DNA of 8,540 nt from Cytophagales bacterium (GTDB lineage Bacteria > Bacteroidota > Bacteroidia > Cytophagales > Amoebophilaceae). Of the stretch, positions 7,123-8,540 are shown piece after piece (position 1 is the stretch's first letter; each line of letters starts with the position of its first letter). The position numbers were made by a program, and so were the translations under genes. The DNA is taken from NCBI GenBank assembly GCA_022360235.1, contig JAKSDE010000277.1, positions 1 to 8,540 on the forward strand, given 5' to 3'. The notes under the pieces were generated by a model. The model searched no databases. It saw only the letters and a program-made list of their open reading frames with translations, and was not told the DNA's origin.

Positions 7123-7140
7123 AAGTTTAAGATTTAGCGG

Positions 7141-7168
7141 CAAATATATAGGTATTAGCTAATATCAA
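7141..7168 (-). promoter_or_regulatory. Promoter of lgt
   Basis: On the minus strand TTG (7168-7166) is followed after 17 bases by TATATTTG (7148-7141), an exact -7 consensus of the Bacteroidota type. Transcription would begin about 7134, leaving roughly a dozen bases before the ATG at 7122. This short leader decides the lgt start codon, because the only upstream alternative, a TTG, is the last three bases of the -7 box itself. Confidence 0.55.
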
Positions 7169-7309
7169 TTAATGAGTAGGCCTGGTGCTGCTGAAAGTGT
7201 CTGCTAAAAGATGAAGCAGGATATACTTTTTCTTCTAATCTCCATCTCATGGATAAGAATAGCCCGCCGTCTTGTTGCCTATGATCGTCTTATATTACTG
7301 ACTTAGCTT

Positions 7310-7783
7310 TTATTGGTTTTCTAAAAATCTATTTTCACAATTCCCTTTGTTACAACTACCATATAGCACTAAAGAATGATGAAAAATATTAAAATTTAAA
7401 ATATTCCCTACTGTTTTCTGAATGTTTTGGATTCTTGGATCACAAAATTCTAGCACTTTGTGGCAGTTGGTACAAATCAAGTGATCGTGTTGCTTACACG
7501 CAAAAGACTTTTCATATTGCGCTACATTTTTTCCAAATCGATGTTTCGTAACAAGATCACAAGCTAGCAATAGATCTAGCGTATTGTACACGGTAGCCCG
7601 GCTCACCCTATAGTTTTTATCTTTCATATTCCCATAAAGTTCCTCTACATCAAAGTGTCCACTCCAGGCATATATCTCTTCAAGAATAGCATAGCGTTCA
7701 GGTGTTTTCCGAAGCGATTTGCTGTCAAGATAGCTTGTGAATAGCTGCTTTACTTTTTTATATGTAGCTACTTTACTTTTCAT
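7310..7783 (-). CDS. Fur family metal-responsive transcriptional regulator
   Basis: A 157-residue protein of normal Fur length; such regulators are cytoplasmic dimers that bind operator DNA in response to iron, another metal or peroxide. The winged-helix part contains [14 protein letters not shown], then HFDVEELY with His43, and [14 protein letters not shown] at 59-72, the recognition-helix motif. The C-terminal part carries the metal-binding segment [15 protein letters not shown]. Cys104-x2-Cys107 and Cys144-x4-Cys149 match the two cysteine pairs of the structural zinc site in E. coli Fur; His99, Asp100, His101, His135 and His136 are further metal ligand candidates. Sequence alone cannot separate Fur, PerR and Zur subtypes, so no symbol is given. 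The ATG at 7783 lies 12 bases from a -7 element. It is followed in the same direction by lgt after 187 bases, with its own promoter. No clear Fur operator was seen. Confidence 0.93.
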   Translation of the reverse strand: MKSKVATYKKVKQLFTSYLDSKSLRKTPERYAILEEIYAWSGHFDVEELYGNMKDKNYRVSRATVYNTLDLLLACDLVTKHRFGKNVAQYEKSFACKQHDHLICTNCHKVLEFCDPRIQNIQKTVGNILNFNIFHHSLVLYGSCNKGNCENRFLENQ

Positions 7784-7795
7784 AGGGATAGGTTA

Positions 7796-7803
7796 CAAAT
7801 ATA
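7796..7803 (-). promoter_or_regulatory. -7 promoter element of the Fur-family gene
   Basis: The minus strand reads TATATTTG, identical to the elements before tRNA-Val and lgt and an exact match to TAnnTTTG. It ends 12 bases before the ATG, implying a very short leader. No TTG is present at the usual -33 spacing; a second TTTG abuts it directly upstream. Confidence 0.45.
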
Positions 7804-7843
7804 CAAATTTTATGTGCTTACTGCCGGGGGCTGTATCAATTAG

Positions 7844-7885
7844 TTCCGAGTTCTGGGTTCTGGGTTCTGGGTTCTGGGTTCCGAT
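7844..7885 (+). repeat. Heptamer tandem repeat TTCTGGG
   Basis: Six 7-base units in a row: TTCCGAG, four exact copies of TTCTGGG (7851-7878), then TTCCGAT. The two outer units share the same T-to-C variant at the fourth base. Read on the minus strand the repeat translates in any frame to a seven-residue cycle of the NPEPRTQ type. Similar short repeats are scattered in Bacteroidota genomes, often at the ends of small genes; the function is unknown. Confidence 0.9.
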
Positions 7886-7895
7886 ATAGGGCCTG

Positions 7896-7915
7896 TAGAA
7901 TCTTAAAAGATTCTA
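7896..7915. repeat. Perfect inverted repeat, 9-bp arms with 2-base loop
   Basis: TAGAATCTT (7896-7904) and AAGATTCTA (7907-7915) are exact reverse complements around a central AA. Related palindromic blocks lie outside: TATAGGGCCT at 7885-7894 and TATAGGCCT at 7922-7930. The structure lies where similarity to the intron reverse transcriptase ends. It could be a hairpin terminator without a T-tract, or a scar of an insertion or deletion. Neither is demonstrated. Confidence 0.75.
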
Positions 7916-8100
7916 TCAAATTATAGGCCTCAAGCAACTCGTCAAGCAGTAGCCTTGCCATGTACGCTGTGAGTTTGTCACCCGCTACTATGGCACGATA
8001 GATACGACCTCTCCGTTGACTCACTCGCTTGTTAGCAGCACGCCAGTTGATAGCGTGCCAGTAGGCTTGCGTGTTAGGTAATGTTACATTGGTCCGTCAT

Positions 8101-8380
8101 AAAGCATCTAACTTTTCCATTACAATTCGTCTTCTTCCTTGTCGATGTACCGCCGAATCACCTGCTTTAAGTCAGCCCTGTTTCCAGTAGGACAAGTGGG
8201 AGATCCCTATCCACCCTGTTATGTATTCCAGTGCCCTTTCGAGCCGATGGCCTTCGCTTCCTAAAGCATCCTCTGCCCACTACCCTTTCAGGTATTGGGT
8301 TTACCAAGTTCCTCACCAATGAGATGTGCTGAGTAGGTGGGCTCCTCTGTACCGGGCCGCTGGCATCCTTTCCGATGGTC
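8101..8380 (-). mobile_element. Group II intron ribozyme remnant, 5'-truncated
   Basis: The minus strand here is more GC-rich than the genes, has no long open frame, and carries blocks seen in bacterial group II introns just upstream of their reverse transcriptase gene. Examples are GTGAGGAACTTGGTAAACCC (around 8302-8321), AGGAAGCGAAGGCC and the GGGTGGATAGGGATCTCCC hairpin-like segment. It leads directly into the reverse transcriptase remnant, the normal order. Only about 280 bases precede that gene, whereas domains I to III usually take about 500 to 600, and no GTGYG 5' end is seen. The missing 5' part has been replaced by the IS630-type element that begins near 8383. It is a different sequence from the intron at 1-400 as far as can be judged by eye. 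Confidence 0.62.
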
Positions 8381-8382
8381 TA

Positions 8383-8540
8383 TACTAAAACTAAGTTAAG
8401 TTACGAAGTTTATAATTTGAAAATTATCATTAATCCGGGTTTTAAGTTTCGGAATTAGCTCCGCAAGGGTGAGCTGAAAAAATTCCGCAATTTGCTCTCC
8501 AAACTCTTGGGCACTGCGGAAATAACGATTCTTACGGGCA
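8383..8540 (-). mobile_element. End of an IS630-type insertion sequence, cut by window edge
   Basis: The IS630/Tc1 assignment comes from the transposase tail it contains. The likely outer end is at TATA (8381-8384); IS630 elements insert at TA and duplicate it, and beyond this point the sequence becomes group II intron-like. The terminal inverted repeat cannot be confirmed because the other end lies outside the window. Confidence 0.5.
8396..8540 (-). CDS. IS630-family transposase, C-terminal part
   Basis: The minus-strand frame entering from the right edge reads ARKNRYFRSAQEFGEQIAEF, then FQLTLAELIPKLKTRINDNF and QIINFVT, ending at TAA (8398-8396). This resembles the C-terminal tail of IS630-type transposases, which carry a NRYF-x-S-x2-EF-x4-I-x2-FF helix and close with R-x2-DNF-x-II after the catalytic DDE domain. 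The catalytic residues lie beyond the edge, so intactness is unknown. The stop is about a dozen bases from the presumed end of the element, so the gene runs nearly to its terminus. The family call is by motif memory; a related DDE family is possible. Confidence 0.68.
   Translation of the reverse strand, partial: ARKNRYFRSAQEFGEQIAEFFQLTLAELIPKLKTRINDNFQIINFVT

Larger units (their letters stand above)
7836..8100 (-). pseudogene. N-terminal remnant of group II intron reverse transcriptase/maturase
   Basis: Reading the minus strand from about 8096, the frame gives TNVTLPNTQAYWHAINWRAA, then NKRVSQRRGRIYRAIVAGDK. This is the start pattern of group II intron-encoded proteins (W-x2-INW...V...RIYRA...GD), ahead of the reverse transcriptase domain. 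After about MARLLLDELL the resemblance ends, and the frame runs through an inverted repeat and the TTCTGGG heptamers to a TGA at 7836-7838. No catalytic YADD or maturase domain remains. An in-frame TGA at 8099-8097 separates this part from an upstream ATG at 8120, while the ATG at 8100 is out of frame, so the N-terminus is also broken. An open frame beginning at the internal ATG 8024 encodes 62 residues but probably not a functional protein. Ribozyme-like sequence lies directly upstream, as expected for domain IV placement. Confidence 0.72.

Noticed and set aside
7851..7878. Heptamer array as a possible CRISPR or telomere-like repeat
   Set aside because: Units are directly adjacent without spacers and far too short for CRISPR; four copies inside a chromosome are not a telomere.

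Overview
The window looks like chromosomal DNA of a member of the Bacteroidota with a mobile-element-rich genome. Four lines of evidence support this. The housekeeping genes are AT-rich. Genes start without obvious Shine-Dalgarno sequences. A Bacteroidota-type -7 element (TAnnTTTG) lies just upstream of several genes, in three cases as the identical octamer TATATTTG. The proteins also resemble those of Cytophagales-like bacteria. Debris of group II introns and an IS630-type element at both edges would fit a host-associated genome such as the Amoebophilaceae (Amoebophilus/Cardinium group), but that placement is inference.

Left edge (1-551): the 5' part of a group II intron, minus strand, starts at base 400 with GTGTG and runs off the window to the left. 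It lies 76 bases beyond the 3' end of tRNA-Val(UAC), which has its own -7 element. Bases 570-918 hold nothing I can recognise.

Plus-strand block (about 919-3904): a translation operon infC-rpmI-rplT (IF3, L35, L20), followed by a stand-alone, membrane-anchored FMN/iron-sulfur protein of the glutamate-synthase family. The infC reading frame clearly extends upstream of the only usable GTG. No ATG, GTG or TTG is available there, so the gene probably starts at an AUC or AUA codon, as E. coli infC starts at AUU.

Minus-strand block (7783-3925): fur (metal-responsive regulator), lgt (lipoprotein diacylglyceryl transferase with a large insert), a bifunctional nnr (NAD(P)H-hydrate repair) and a lone nuoK (complex I membrane subunit). 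nnr and nuoK both concern NADH and may be co-transcribed; fur and lgt have their own promoter-like elements.

Right edge (7836-8540): a graveyard of mobile DNA, all minus strand. It contains the C-terminus of an IS630-type transposase abutting the 5'-truncated ribozyme part of a second group II intron, then the N-terminus of its reverse transcriptase/maturase broken by an in-frame stop. That remnant ends in a perfect inverted repeat and a TTCTGGG heptamer repeat. I found no CRISPR array, defence system or wholly new system. The most interesting signals are the infC start, the orphan nuoK, the orphan glutamate-synthase-like protein and the nested decayed elements.
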